Positions 9,055 through 18,388 are shown, counted from the first letter of the stretch. The stretch: DNA of 64,000 nt from Paenimyroides viscosum (GCF_003858535.1 NZ_RQTJ01000003.1:71237-135236), one strand, 5' to 3'. Notes: generated by a model not told the origin, from the letters alone. A program made the numbers and translations.

Positions 9055-9469
9055 AGAGAAAAGAAAAGAAAATAGATTGTTATGAGTATAGGAAAAAGAC
9101 ATAATTATAAGAATTTAAAGATTTGGCAGTTAGCATTGGAGATAGCTAATGACATTTCTGATGTCTTATTAAATTTTCCTACACATGAAAAATATATTCT
9201 TAACTCACAAATTAGTCGTTGCTCTATTTCTATTCCTTCAAATATTGCAGAAGGTTCTGCAAGAACAGATAAATCTTTTAGTCATTTTTTAGATATTTCC
9301 TTAGGATCATCTTTTGAATTACTTACACAATTACATATTGCACAACATAGAAATTATATCAATCAAGTACTTTTTAATCAACTCGAAAATAAAATAGAAG
9401 AATTTCAACGCATGACAATGGCTTTTCAAAACAATTTGAAATAATCTATTATCTATTTTCTTTTCTCTC
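9055..9469. repeat. Inverted-repeat flanks of the four-helix-bundle gene cassette
   Basis: The left flank (about 9055-9078) reads AGAGAAAAGAAAAGAAAATAG followed by ATTG. The right flank (about 9443-9469) is nearly its reverse complement (AATCTATTATCTATTTTC then TTTTCTCTC). The shared core AGAGAAAAGAAAATAGAT is thus inverted around the small gene and abuts its start and stop codons. This looks like a compact gene-plus-flank unit inserted between two genes of the beta-oxidation operon. The sequence is low-complexity, so the match should be treated with some care. Confidence 0.6.
9082..9444 (+). CDS. Four-helix bundle protein (23S rRNA IVS-type, 120 aa)
   Basis: A member of the small four-helix-bundle family first seen as ORFs in intervening sequences of 23S rRNA. 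Diagnostic segments are L-K-I-W-Q-L-A-L-E-I near residues 11-20, S-Q-I-S-R-C-S-I-S-I-P-S-N-I-A-E-G near 43-60, and a final amphipathic helix. The biochemical role is unknown; proteins of the family form pentamers and are spread as isolated genes throughout Bacteroidota genomes. Here it interrupts an otherwise functionally coherent beta-oxidation operon and is framed by inverted low-complexity flanks. That suggests it arrived as a unit and has no metabolic role. Confidence 0.88.
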   Translation: MSIGKRHNYKNLKIWQLALEIANDISDVLLNFPTHEKYILNSQISRCSISIPSNIAEGSARTDKSFSHFLDISLGSSFELLTQLHIAQHRNYINQVLFNQLENKIEEFQRMTMAFQNNLK

Positions 9470-9485
9470 AAAAAAACTATAAACA

Positions 9486-11282
9486 ATGGAAAATATCACA
9501 AGAGGAGGTCAATTTATCGTAAAAGAAACACAGGCAGAAAACATCTTCACTCCAGAAGATTTCACAGAAGAGCAACAAATGATGCGCGATTCTGTAAAAG
9601 AATTCGTAGACCGCGAATTATGGCCAAATAAAGAACGCTTCGAGAAAAAAGATTACGCTTTTACCGAGGAAACCATGCGCAAAGCAGGCGAATTAGGCTT
9701 TTTAGGCGTAGCTGTTCCAGAAGAATTTGGTGGTTTAGGCATGGGGTTCGTTTCAACGATGTTAACATGCGATTATATTTCGGGTGCATCAGGATCGTTT
9801 TCAACAGCTTTCGGAGCACACACCGGAATTGGTACCATGCCAATTACCTTGTACGGAAATGAAGAGCAAAAAAATAAATACGTTCCAAAATTAGCATCGG
9901 GCGAATGGTTTGGTGCATATTGCTTAACTGAACCGGGAGCAGGATCGGATGCCAATTCTGGGAAAACCAAAGCTGAATTAACAGCTGATGGTATACATTA
10001 TAAAATCAACGGACAAAAAATGTGGATTTCTAATGCAGGTTTTTGTAACGTAATGATCGTTTTTGCACGTATTGAAGACGATAAAAACATCACAGGTTTT
10101 ATTGTAGATTACGATCCGGCAAACACCAACGGAATTACTTTAGGTGAAGAAGAACACAAATTAGGTATTCGTGCAAGTTCTACGCGTCAGGTATTTTTCA
10201 ATGATACGTTAGTGCCTGTTGAAAACATGTTGGCAGGTCGTGGAGAAGGTTTTAAAATTGCCATGAACGCCTTAAATGTAGGTCGAATTAAATTAGCGGC
10301 TGCTTGTTTAGATTCGCAACGAAGAATTATTTCTAAAGCAGTAGAATATGCAAACGAACGCATTCAATTTAAAACTCCGATTGCTAATTTTGGAGCCATT
10401 CGTAAAAAAATTGCTGATATGGCTACTTCTGCTTACGCAGGTGAATCGGCTGGATATAGAGCGGCTGGCGATATAGAAACAAGAGTTAATAGTCGTTTAG
10501 CTGATGGAAATTCTCATCAAGAAGCAGAATTAAAAGGTGTAGAAGAATTTGCGATTGAATGTTCTATTTTAAAAGTTGCTGTTTCAGAAGATGCTCAAAC
10601 GTGTGCCGATGAAGGTATTCAGATTTTTGGTGGAATGGGCTTTTCGGAAGATACACCGATGGAAAGCGCTTGGAGAGATGCACGTATCACTCGTATTTAC
10701 GAAGGAACCAACGAAATCAATCGATTACTTTCGGTAGGAATGTTGATTAAAAAAGCAATGAAAGGTCATGTTGATTTATTAGGACCAGCAATGGCTGTTG
10801 GCGAAGAATTAATGGGAATTCCTGATTTTTCAACACCTGATTATGATGAGTTATTTGCAGAAGAAAAAGCGATTATCGCTAAATTGAAGAAAGCATTTTT
10901 AATGGTTGCAGGATCGGCAGTTCAAAAATACGGAACGGAACTAGAAGAAAACCAACAGTTGTTATTAGCAGCAGCCGATATGTTAATTGAGGTTTACATG
11001 GCGGAATCTACCATTTTACGTACTGAAAAATTAGCGAAAGCTAAAGGAGAAGATGCGATTAAAGAGCAAATTTCCATGGCAAAACTGTATTTGTTCAACG
11101 CTGTTGAAATCATTGCACAAAAAGGAAAAGAAGGAATCGTTTCTTTTGCAGAAGGCGACGAACAACGCATGATGTTAATGGGCTTACGCCGATTTACAAA
11201 ATACGATAACTATCCGAATGTAATTGAATTAAGAGAGATCATCGCATCAAAAGTGATTGCAGAAAATAAATATTGTTTCTAA
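9486..11282 (+). CDS. Acyl-CoA dehydrogenase (598 aa)
   Basis: An FAD enzyme that introduces the 2,3-double bond in acyl-CoA. The order is an N-terminal helical domain, a middle domain with A-Y-C-L-T-E-P-G-A-G-S-D near residue 140 and W-I-S-N-A-G-F near 180, and a C-terminal helical domain with Q-I-F-G-G-M-G-F near 380. Y-E-G-T-N-E-I-N-R near 406 holds the likely catalytic Glu. After ~residue 430 there is an extra helical extension of ~160 residues, typical of the long (VLCAD-like) group common in Bacteroidota. It is the last gene of the operon and is followed by a strong terminator. Confidence 0.94.
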   Translation: MENITRGGQFIVKETQAENIFTPEDFTEEQQMMRDSVKEFVDRELWPNKERFEKKDYAFTEETMRKAGELGFLGVAVPEEFGGLGMGFVSTMLTCDYISGASGSFSTAFGAHTGIGTMPITLYGNEEQKNKYVPKLASGEWFGAYCLTEPGAGSDANSGKTKAELTADGIHYKINGQKMWISNAGFCNVMIVFARIEDDKNITGFIVDYDPANTNGITLGEEEHKLGIRASSTRQVFFNDTLVPVENMLAGRGEGFKIAMNALNVGRIKLAAACLDSQRRIISKAVEYANERIQFKTPIANFGAIRKKIADMATSAYAGESAGYRAAGDIETRVNSRLADGNSHQEAELKGVEEFAIECSILKVAVSEDAQTCADEGIQIFGGMGFSEDTPMESAWRDARITRIYEGTNEINRLLSVGMLIKKAMKGHVDLLGPAMAVGEELMGIPDFSTPDYDELFAEEKAIIAKLKKAFLMVAGSAVQKYGTELEENQQLLLAAADMLIEVYMAESTILRTEKLAKAKGEDAIKEQISMAKLYLFNAVEIIAQKGKEGIVSFAEGDEQRMMLMGLRRFTKYDNYPNVIELREIIASKVIAENKYCF

Positions 11283-11309
11283 TAGTTTGTTAAGTTCAAT
11301 TGTTAAGCA

Positions 11310-11342
11310 AAAACTCCGTTTCAGTCACTGAAACGGAGTTTT
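11310..11342. terminator. Bidirectional intrinsic terminator
   Basis: A perfect 15-bp stem (AAAACTCCGTTTCAG and its complement) closes a 3-nt TCA loop, with T-rich sequence on the + side and a matching A run on the other side. It lies between the end of the acyl-CoA dehydrogenase gene and the end of the convergent CarboxypepD_reg-like gene, so it can serve both. Confidence 0.85.
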
Positions 11343-11362
11343 AATTTAAAAAAACAATAATT

Positions 11363-12079
11363 TTACTTACTTATCTTGTAACTATCATAACATTCATTTA
11401 CAGCATTAAAAATTTGAAAATCGTTTGCGGTATAAATAAAACGCTCGGTGTGGTTGCAACGCTGTAAAACTTTTACAATATCTTCTTTAGATACATTTAA
11501 TAAAGCAGAAACCATTTCACGATCGTGTTTCTTCTTCATTAACTCAATCAATTCAACTTCTTTTCTAATTTGGTTGATTTTTTTAGTTTCACGTGAGTTT
11601 CGTTTTATTGCATTATAAATTCCATTAATGGGGTTTAATCCACTATTATAGTTAGCACTAAAACCTGTTGATGTAAAATCGCGGTAGTATGGGTAATCTG
11701 CTAAAGCAATTAATCTGGTATCAACAGATAATATTCCGGTTAACTTTAGGGTATTAATTACCACTTCATCTAACATAGTTGAAAGGTCTTTAATAAAAAT
11801 ATTCATACTTCCCTCCTTATACCAATCATTGGTAACTTTTATTTTTAAGGAACGATATCCTTCTGAAGAAATATGCAATGTATCATTAACTTTTGCAAGA
11901 ATAGTAAAAGATCCATCGCTTGTTGTTTGAGCCACTTTTAAAGAACTCAAATTAACAATATTAGCCTTGGTTTCTGGGTGGTAACTTAATTCACTGTAAA
12001 CGATACCTTTAATGTTTTTTTCTTGTCCGAAACTTGAAACAGAAAATAGTATAAAAAGTAAAACTGCAAAATATCTCAT
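11363..12079 (-). CDS. CarboxypepD_reg-like domain protein, secreted (238 aa)
   Basis: The ATG at 12079 was chosen over the one at 12100 because it places a proper signal peptide first (M-R-Y-F-A-V-L-L-F-I, ending V-S-S-F-G-Q). Residues ~20-110 form the beta-sandwich seen at the N-terminus of TonB-dependent receptors (I-K-G-I-V-Y-S, then T-T-S-D-G-S-F-T-I, then L-D-E-V-V-I-N). No receptor barrel follows; the C-terminal ~120 residues are charged and helical. Such free-standing proteins are common and uncharacterised in Flavobacteria. It lies downstream of the helicase gene on the same strand with a 78-bp gap. Confidence 0.8.
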   Translation of the reverse strand: MRYFAVLLFILFSVSSFGQEKNIKGIVYSELSYHPETKANIVNLSSLKVAQTTSDGSFTILAKVNDTLHISSEGYRSLKIKVTNDWYKEGSMNIFIKDLSTMLDEVVINTLKLTGILSVDTRLIALADYPYYRDFTSTGFSANYNSGLNPINGIYNAIKRNSRETKKINQIRKEVELIELMKKKHDREMVSALLNVSKEDIVKVLQRCNHTERFIYTANDFQIFNAVNECYDSYKISK

Positions 12080-12157
12080 ATCTTTTTTAGTATGCACCAA
12101 AAATAATGGATATTTTGCAGTTTCAGTTATTTATTTTGTAAATATTAACAACAAATA

Positions 12158-14005
12158 TTAGTTAGATCTGCGTGGACGATCGCCACGTACAGCTCTTCTT
12201 TCACTTCTTGCCGGACGATCATCTTCTCTGCTGCGTCCAAATCTACTTTCTGTTTTACGATCATTGTTAAAACGTTCACCGCCTGATGGTCTTCTGTCTG
12301 ATGAAGAACGTTCGCCACGGAAACCGCCACTACGTTCGCCACGGAAACCACCGCTGCTTCTACCGCCTCTACCGTTATGGTCTCTTCTTCCAGATCCACC
12401 ACCACTTGTAGAAATTTCAACGTTTACCTGACGACCTTCGTGATGCATGTTGTTTAAAATTTCGATAATACGCTCACTGTGTGCAGCATCGGTATTAAAG
12501 AAAGAGAAACCTTCTTTTACATCAACTTTAAATAAATCATCACGCCCTAAATCTAAGGTATCACGTAAGAAATCTTTTAAACTCATCCAATCGAAATTAT
12601 CGCGTGAACCCAAGTTTAAGAAATAACGTACAGAACCATCAGAATTTATAGTGCTTCTACCTTCGCTATTTTCACGAGCTTTAGGAGAATCAATAGTATT
12701 TTGTTTTTTGTAGTATTCAATAAAACGATTAAATTCTACAGAAAACATTTTTTTGATCAAATCTTCTTTCGTTAAATCGCCTAATAATTCTTCGATTTTA
12801 GGTAAATATTGATCGATTTCAGAATCAACTTCAACTGATTTTACTTTGTTAGCCAAGTGAATTAACTGCACTTCGCAAATTTCCATTCCTGTTGGAATTG
12901 GTTTATGAACGAATTTTGTTTTAATGATTCGCTCAATCATCTGAATTTTTTTGAATTCTGATTTTGTTACGATAACGATTGATGTACCTAATTTACCTGC
13001 ACGACCTGTACGACCAGAACGGTGGTTATACGTTTCAACCTCATCTGGTAACTGATAATTTATTACGTGTGTAATATCGTCAACATCAATACCACGAGCT
13101 GCAACATCGGTAGCAACCAACATTTGAATTTGGCGTCCGCGGAATGCTTTCATTACACCATCACGTTGTGCTTGTGATAAATCGCCATGTAAAGCTGCTG
13201 CGTTATATCCGTCTTCAATTAATTTTTCGGCAACTGCTTGTGTATCACGTTTAGTTCTACAAAATACAACCGAAAAAATATCAGGGTTCATATCTGCCAA
13301 ACGTTTTAAAGCAGGGTAACGATCACGCGCACCTACTAAATAATATTCGTGAGAAATAGTTGCTGAACCTTGATTTTTATGACCAACCGTAATTTCTTGT
13401 GGTCTTTTCATGAATTCTTTTGCAATTCTAGCAACTTCCTGTGGCATAGTTGCAGAAAAAAGCCAAGTGTTTTTTTCATCGGGTGTATCAGATAAAATAG
13501 ATGTAATGTCTTCATAGAATCCCATGTTTAACATTTCATCAGCCTCATCTAAAATACAAATTTGTATGTTTTTAATGTTAACAAGGTTTCTGTTAATCAT
13601 ATCCTGCATACGTCCTGGGGTAGCTACGATAACCTGCGCCCCTTTTTTTACTTCTCTTGCCTGCTCTGTAATGCTGGCACCACCATAAACAGCAACTGTA
13701 TGTAAACCCTTTACATATTTAGAATACTGTTTAATCTCGTTTGTAATTTGTAAACACAATTCTCTGGTAGGCGATAGGATCAATGCCTGTGTGCTTCTGT
13801 TCTCTGGATCAATTTTCTGAATCAGAGGGAACCCGAAAGCAGCTGTTTTCCCAGTACCTGTTTGCGCTAGTGCAACAATATCCGTGTCTTGTTGCAATAA
13901 TAAGGGAATAGCTTTTTCCTGAACCTCTGAAGGGTTTTCGAAACCTAAGTCTTGAATTGCTTTTAACAACAATTCGTTTAATCCTAATTCTTGGAATTTA
14001 TTCAT
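12158..14005 (-). CDS. DEAD-box RNA helicase with DbpA-type RNA-binding domain and RGG tail
   Basis: A 615-residue ATP-dependent RNA helicase. All core motifs are visible: A-Q-T-G-T-G-K-T (I) near residue 45, P-T-R-E-L (Ia), D-E-A-D (II) near 153, S-A-T (III) near 184, A-R-G-I-D-V (V) and H-R-S-G-R-T-G-R-A-G (VI) near 330. A DbpA-like RNA-binding domain occupies ~460-535. The last ~75 residues are rich in Arg, Gly and Ser (G-G-F-R-G-E-R-S repeats) and are surely disordered and RNA-binding. The likely role is ribosome assembly or cold-adapted RNA remodelling; CsdA and DbpA are the nearest named relatives. Confidence 0.93.
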   Translation of the reverse strand: MNKFQELGLNELLLKAIQDLGFENPSEVQEKAIPLLLQQDTDIVALAQTGTGKTAAFGFPLIQKIDPENRSTQALILSPTRELCLQITNEIKQYSKYVKGLHTVAVYGGASITEQAREVKKGAQVIVATPGRMQDMINRNLVNIKNIQICILDEADEMLNMGFYEDITSILSDTPDEKNTWLFSATMPQEVARIAKEFMKRPQEITVGHKNQGSATISHEYYLVGARDRYPALKRLADMNPDIFSVVFCRTKRDTQAVAEKLIEDGYNAAALHGDLSQAQRDGVMKAFRGRQIQMLVATDVAARGIDVDDITHVINYQLPDEVETYNHRSGRTGRAGKLGTSIVIVTKSEFKKIQMIERIIKTKFVHKPIPTGMEICEVQLIHLANKVKSVEVDSEIDQYLPKIEELLGDLTKEDLIKKMFSVEFNRFIEYYKKQNTIDSPKARENSEGRSTINSDGSVRYFLNLGSRDNFDWMSLKDFLRDTLDLGRDDLFKVDVKEGFSFFNTDAAHSERIIEILNNMHHEGRQVNVEISTSGGGSGRRDHNGRGGRSSGGFRGERSGGFRGERSSSDRRPSGGERFNNDRKTESRFGRSREDDRPARSERRAVRGDRPRRSN

Positions 14006-14076
14006 ATAATATTTAAAATATTTGCAAAGGTACGGTTATTTTTGCGAATTTTAATCTTATAGTTAGGTTAAATTAT

Positions 14077-14658
14077 TTATTTTGTAAAAATTGATAAAAA
14101 TGCTACTAATTTTTCAACTGCTCTACCGCGGTGGCTTAATTTATTTTTTTCATCAATTGACATTTCGGCAAAAGTTCTACCTAAACTCTCAGGTTCAAAA
14201 ATAGGATCGTAACCAAAACCGTTGGTTCCTGTTTTTTTACTTCTAATATCGCCATCTACAATTCCGGTAAACAAATGTTGCTCATTATTAATATTTAAAG
14301 CAATCACGGTTTTAAACTGTGCTTTTCGGTTTGTAGAATTATTTAACTTTTCTAAAACCAAATTCATATTTTTATCGGCATTTTTATCTTCGCCAGCATA
14401 TCTAGCTGAATAAACGCCTGGTTCACCGTTTAACGCATCAATTTCTAGTCCTGTATCATCAGCAAAACAAGGTAAACCGTATTTCTCTGTGATATAATTG
14501 GCTTTAATTATGGCATTTTCTTCAATAGTTGTTCCCGTTTCTTCTATGTCTTCGGTACAGCCAATTTCGTCTAAAGTTACAATTTGAATTGATTTTGGTA
14601 CTTGGTTCTGAATTTCCTGTACCTTGTTTTTATTGTTTGATGCAAATATGATTTTCAT
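14077..14658 (-). CDS. rdgB: dITP/XTP pyrophosphatase (RdgB/HAM1 family)
   Basis: A 193-residue house-cleaning enzyme that hydrolyses non-canonical purine triphosphates (dITP, XTP) to monophosphates. The N-terminal F-A-S-N-N-K-N-K-V-Q-E-I substrate-binding loop, A-D-D-T-G-L-E-I-D-A-L with the acidic metal ligands near residue 66, G-F-G-Y-D-P-I-F, and the C-terminal S-H-R-G-R-A are all present. It begins 3 bp after the recG stop codon, so the two genome-maintenance genes are co-transcribed from the minus strand. Length is normal. Confidence 0.95.
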   Translation of the reverse strand: MKIIFASNNKNKVQEIQNQVPKSIQIVTLDEIGCTEDIEETGTTIEENAIIKANYITEKYGLPCFADDTGLEIDALNGEPGVYSARYAGEDKNADKNMNLVLEKLNNSTNRKAQFKTVIALNINNEQHLFTGIVDGDIRSKKTGTNGFGYDPIFEPESLGRTFAEMSIDEKNKLSHRGRAVEKLVAFLSIFTK

Positions 14659-14661
14659 ACG

Positions 14662-16770
14662 TTAACTTATATAATTCCAAATATTATTTTTCTTTGCCAG
14701 TATTTCAAACACAAATTTTAGTGCCTGATGTTCTGGTTTTTCAAGATTAATGTCTTCTTTTAATAGTTCGATTGCTTTTGTTCGTGCCAATTTTAGTATG
14801 TCTTGATCTTTAACTAAATCGGCAATTTGTAAATTCAATACACCGCTTTGCTGTGTTCCCATTATATCTCCTGGTCCACGGAGTTTTAAATCAATTTCTG
14901 ATATTTCGAAACCATCGTTTGTTCGGCACATGGCATCCATTCTAACTTTGGTATCGGCACTTAACTTATTTCCGGTCATTAAAACGCAGAAACTTTGTTC
15001 GGCTCCTCTTCCTACCCTACCTCGTAACTGATGCAGCTGACTCAACCCAAAACGTTCGGCACTTTCTATAATCATTACCGATGCATTTGGCACGTTCACA
15101 CCAACTTCAATCACTGTTGTTGCAATCATAATATGGGTTTCGCCTTTTACAAATCGATCCATTTCTGCATCTTTATCTTTAGAATGCATTTGCCCGTGAA
15201 CAATACTGATTCTGTATTTTGGAAAAGGAAAATCGCGTGAAAGCGCTTCGTATCCTTCCATTAAATTCTTATAATCTAACTTTTCGCTTTCCTGAATCAA
15301 CGGATAAACAATATAAACTTGTCTGCCTTTTGCAATTTCTTCTTTAATAAAATGCCAAACCTGCAAACGTTTATTTTCAAAAAAATGGAGTGTTTTAATA
15401 GGTTTTCGTCCTGGTGGCAATTCATCTATTACCGAAACATCTAAATCGCCATACAAACTCATAGCCAAAGTACGCGGAATTGGCGTTGCTGTCATTACCA
15501 AAACGTGCGGAGGCAACGAATTTTTTTTCCACATTTTTGATCGTTGTTCTACACCAAAACGATGCTGTTCATCGATAATCGACAAGCCTAAATTTTTAAA
15601 TTGAACTTTATCTTCTAACAACGCATGCGTTCCTATTAATATATGAATGGTTCCGTTTTCTAATTCTTCATGAATTTGGTTGCGCTCTTTTGTTTTGACA
15701 GATCCGGTAAGTAACGACACCTTAACATTAATCTTATCAGCCAATTCTTTAATGCCTGCAAAATGCTGATTCGCTAGAATTTCGGTTGGAGCCATTAAAC
15801 ACGCCTGAAAACCGTTATCTAAAGCCAGCAACATACTCATAAAACCCACAATGGTTTTACCCGCACCAACATCGCCTTGTAACAATCGATTCATTTGGGC
15901 TTCGTGTGCCATATCAATTCTAATCTCTTTCAACACTCGTTTCTGTGCATTGGTCAACGGAAACGGTAAATAATCGTGATAAAACGAATTAAAATAATCG
16001 CCCACAACATTAAAAGCAAATCCTTTAATTTTGTGTTTACGAACCAGATTTTTAGAGAGTAATTGCAGTTGAATAAAAAATAATTCTTCGAACTTTAAAC
16101 GAAATTGCGCTCTATTTAACAATTCGGCACTTTTAGGAAAATGAATATTAAAAAATGATTCATTTTTAGGAAGCAATCGTAACTCGTTGATTAAATTTTC
16201 AGGAAAAACTTCTTTAAACAAATGATGTGTTTCTATAAAAACCTGTTGCATCATTTTAGTAATGCTTCGATTGGAAATATTTTTCTGATTTAATTTTTCG
16301 TTCGATGGATACACCGGTTGCAGCGCAGACTGCAGACTTTTTTTATGCTCTTCAACCGTTTCCATTTCTGGGTGCGGCATAGAAAATAATCCGTTAAAAT
16401 GATTGATTTTTCCAAAAATCACATACGGAATATTTAACTGTAAATTTTCCTTAATCCATTTATGTCCTTGAAACCAAATCAATTCCATTTCGGCAGTTCC
16501 ATCGGTAAAAACAGCAACCAAGCGACTGCCTCGTTTTTGTTCAACCGTTTTCAACCGAATAATTTTACCAACAAGCTGAACTTCTGCATTAATTCCCGAA
16601 TTTAATTCGTTGATTTTATAATACTTGGTTCGATCTAAATATTTGTACGGATAAAAATTGATTAAATCTTTATAGGTAAATATTTGCAATTCTTTTTTTA
16701 GTACAGCAGCCCTTTGCGGTCCAACGCCTTTAAGGTATTCAATAGGTGTGTCTAAAATAGTTTGTTGCAT
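14662..16770 (-). CDS. recG: ATP-dependent DNA helicase RecG
   Basis: A 702-residue branched-DNA helicase that reverses stalled replication forks. The N-terminal wedge/OB domain spans ~1-230, with P-I-E-Y-L-K-G-V-G-P near the start. Walker A appears as L-L-Q-G-D-V-G-A-G-K-T near 300, a D-E-Q-H box follows (I-I-D-E-Q-H-R-F-G), then T-A-T-P-I-P-R-T, and T-T-V-I-E-V-G-V-N-V-P plus Q-L-R-G-R-V-G-R-G in the second RecA domain. All regions typical of the family are intact and the length is normal. It is the first gene of the recG-rdgB pair, reading away from the PNGase gene. Confidence 0.96.
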   Translation of the reverse strand: MQQTILDTPIEYLKGVGPQRAAVLKKELQIFTYKDLINFYPYKYLDRTKYYKINELNSGINAEVQLVGKIIRLKTVEQKRGSRLVAVFTDGTAEMELIWFQGHKWIKENLQLNIPYVIFGKINHFNGLFSMPHPEMETVEEHKKSLQSALQPVYPSNEKLNQKNISNRSITKMMQQVFIETHHLFKEVFPENLINELRLLPKNESFFNIHFPKSAELLNRAQFRLKFEELFFIQLQLLSKNLVRKHKIKGFAFNVVGDYFNSFYHDYLPFPLTNAQKRVLKEIRIDMAHEAQMNRLLQGDVGAGKTIVGFMSMLLALDNGFQACLMAPTEILANQHFAGIKELADKINVKVSLLTGSVKTKERNQIHEELENGTIHILIGTHALLEDKVQFKNLGLSIIDEQHRFGVEQRSKMWKKNSLPPHVLVMTATPIPRTLAMSLYGDLDVSVIDELPPGRKPIKTLHFFENKRLQVWHFIKEEIAKGRQVYIVYPLIQESEKLDYKNLMEGYEALSRDFPFPKYRISIVHGQMHSKDKDAEMDRFVKGETHIMIATTVIEVGVNVPNASVMIIESAERFGLSQLHQLRGRVGRGAEQSFCVLMTGNKLSADTKVRMDAMCRTNDGFEISEIDLKLRGPGDIMGTQQSGVLNLQIADLVKDQDILKLARTKAIELLKEDINLEKPEHQALKFVFEILAKKNNIWNYIS

Positions 16771-16886
16771 TTTTAGTTTTTTGGTAAAGTTAAAAGGAAT
16801 TATTTACTTTTTAAAATTTGTTCTTAAACACATTTAAAGACTTAAGTTTTACATATATTTACAAATAATTAACAACAATTTTAAAG

Positions 16887-17900
16887 ATGAAAAAGCTATT
16901 AACCTTAATTTTACTTTCTTCTTTTACATTAATTTCATGTAAAGATGATGAAAAACCGGACGAAGAACCTTCAAAAATCACTATAAAAACTTTTGATAAC
17001 GCAAAAGTTGCTTTTGGTGAAGGTTTATCGCAAAGTGCTGAAGGAACTTTTAATTTTCCTGCAAATTTAGATGATGTCAAAACCATAAAAATGTATATTA
17101 AAGACATTTGTCTAAACAAAGATTGTGATGAATGGGACAGATATGCCAATTTATATGCTAAAGACAAAACTACTGGTGAATGGTATGAATTAGGACGTTT
17201 TATTAATCCATATTGGGTTGGAAATGAAAAACTTGAAAGAGGTTATGAAATTGATGTGACCGATTTTAAATCGCTTTTAAGTGGTTCTACCGAACTAAAA
17301 ATTTACACAGAAACTTGGAATGCTAAAGGAAGAAAATATAGTGTAGAATTTGATTTTGAAAAAGGCACACCTGATTATAAATATTCTGCTGTTGTACCCG
17401 TAATTCAATACAATAAGTCTTCAATTGATGGTGTTCCTTACGGTAAAGAATTTGATACCAATAAATTTGACCTAACAAGACAAATTAACATACCAAACGA
17501 TGCAGAAATCGCTTATTTTAGAACTATTATTTCTGGTTGGGGTCATGCTTTACCTGGAACTTGTGCTGAATGGTGTGTAAAAACACATAACATAAAACTT
17601 AATAACACAAACACTTTTCAACATAAATTAGAAGGTATAGGTTGTGCTAAAAACCCTGTTGATAACCAAGAACCGGGCAATTGGAAACCTGATCGTGCAG
17701 GTTGGTGTCCTGGAATGGTTGTACCTGTACGTTTTAATAATATTCAAAAAAGTATGTTTGGTACGGCTTTTACCTTTGAATATGAATTTGAAAATTGGAC
17801 AGACAACGGAAGTAATAAAGAGGGCGCATATTACGCAATATCTACCTTTGTAGTTGTTAAAAGTAATTCGCCAATTAATAAACCAACAATAACTAATTAA
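16887..17900 (+). CDS. PNGase F-type peptide-N-glycosidase, predicted surface lipoprotein
   Basis: A close homologue of Elizabethkingia PNGase F, which releases N-glycans from Asn of glycoproteins. The match runs over the whole enzyme, with blocks such as C-D-E-W-D-R-Y-A-N, E-L-K-I-Y-T-E-T-W, Q-Y-N-K-S-S-I-D-G-V-P-Y-G and D-R-A-G-W-C-P-G-M. By alignment from memory the three key acids D60, E118 and E206 of PNGase F are D84, E142 and E228 here. Unlike the soluble secreted PNGase F, this one has a lipobox (L-I-S-C18) followed by K-D-D-E. That fits the K-(D/E)2 surface export signal of Bacteroidota lipoproteins, so it should sit on the cell surface. Monocistronic, with its own terminator. Confidence 0.92.
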   Translation: MKKLLTLILLSSFTLISCKDDEKPDEEPSKITIKTFDNAKVAFGEGLSQSAEGTFNFPANLDDVKTIKMYIKDICLNKDCDEWDRYANLYAKDKTTGEWYELGRFINPYWVGNEKLERGYEIDVTDFKSLLSGSTELKIYTETWNAKGRKYSVEFDFEKGTPDYKYSAVVPVIQYNKSSIDGVPYGKEFDTNKFDLTRQINIPNDAEIAYFRTIISGWGHALPGTCAEWCVKTHNIKLNNTNTFQHKLEGIGCAKNPVDNQEPGNWKPDRAGWCPGMVVPVRFNNIQKSMFGTAFTFEYEFENWTDNGSNKEGAYYAISTFVVVKSNSPINKPTITN

Positions 17901-17905
17901 TAATA

Positions 17906-17938
17906 AAAAAGAGTTCCAAAAATTTGGAACTCTTTTTA
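17906..17938. terminator. Bidirectional intrinsic terminator
   Basis: A long A/T-flanked stem (AAAAGAGTTCCAAA with its complement TTTGGAACTCTTTT) starts 6 bp after the PNGase stop codon and reaches the bcp stop codon. It would terminate both convergent transcripts. Confidence 0.8.
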
Positions 17939-18388
17939 TTTTAATATCTGCTGTGTGTGCTCTTTGGTTTTCACTTTTTCTATAATATCTTCAATAAATC
18001 CGTCTTCGTTAATAATAAAAGTTGTACGGTGAATACCATCAAACTCACGTCCCATAAATTTTTTTGGTCCCCAAACGCCATAAGTATTAATCAATATTTT
18101 ATCTTCATCTGCAATTAAAGGATATTGCAGATTATTTTTTACTGCAAAATTCAACTGTCGTTTTTGTGAATCAGCACTAACGCCAATTACCTGATAATTT
18201 TGTGCTACAAAACGTTCCATGTTGTTTTGTAAATCGCAAGCTTCTGCAGTACATCCGGGAGTTGATGCTTTTGGGTAAAAAAACAAAACAACTTTTTTCC
18301 CTTTAAAATCTTTTAATTGAACGGTTGATCCGTTTTGATCTATTCCTGAAAAATTAGGAGCCTTATCGCCTATTTTTAGTGTGGTCAT
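17936..18388 (-). CDS. bcp: Thioredoxin-dependent thiol peroxidase (Bcp/PrxQ)
   Basis: A 150-residue peroxiredoxin of the BCP/PrxQ class that reduces hydrogen peroxide and alkyl hydroperoxides with thioredoxin. The peroxidatic Cys is C46 in S-T-P-G-C-T-A-E-A-C, and the resolving Cys C51 is five residues later, the PrxQ alpha2 arrangement. The thioredoxin-fold strand V-V-L-F-F-Y-P-K-A and a later G-R-E-F-D-G-I-H-R-T-T-F block are in place. It is divergent from nth with a 39-bp gap, so the two share a promoter region. Confidence 0.95.
   Translation of the reverse strand: MTTLKIGDKAPNFSGIDQNGSTVQLKDFKGKKVVLFFYPKASTPGCTAEACDLQNNMERFVAQNYQVIGVSADSQKRQLNFAVKNNLQYPLIADEDKILINTYGVWGPKKFMGREFDGIHRTTFIINEDGFIEDIIEKVKTKEHTQQILK

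Noticed and set aside
12145-12420. 91-residue minus-strand frame overlapping the 3' end of the helicase gene
   Set aside because: It is a shadow of the Arg/Gly-rich tail of the DEAD-box helicase in another phase.
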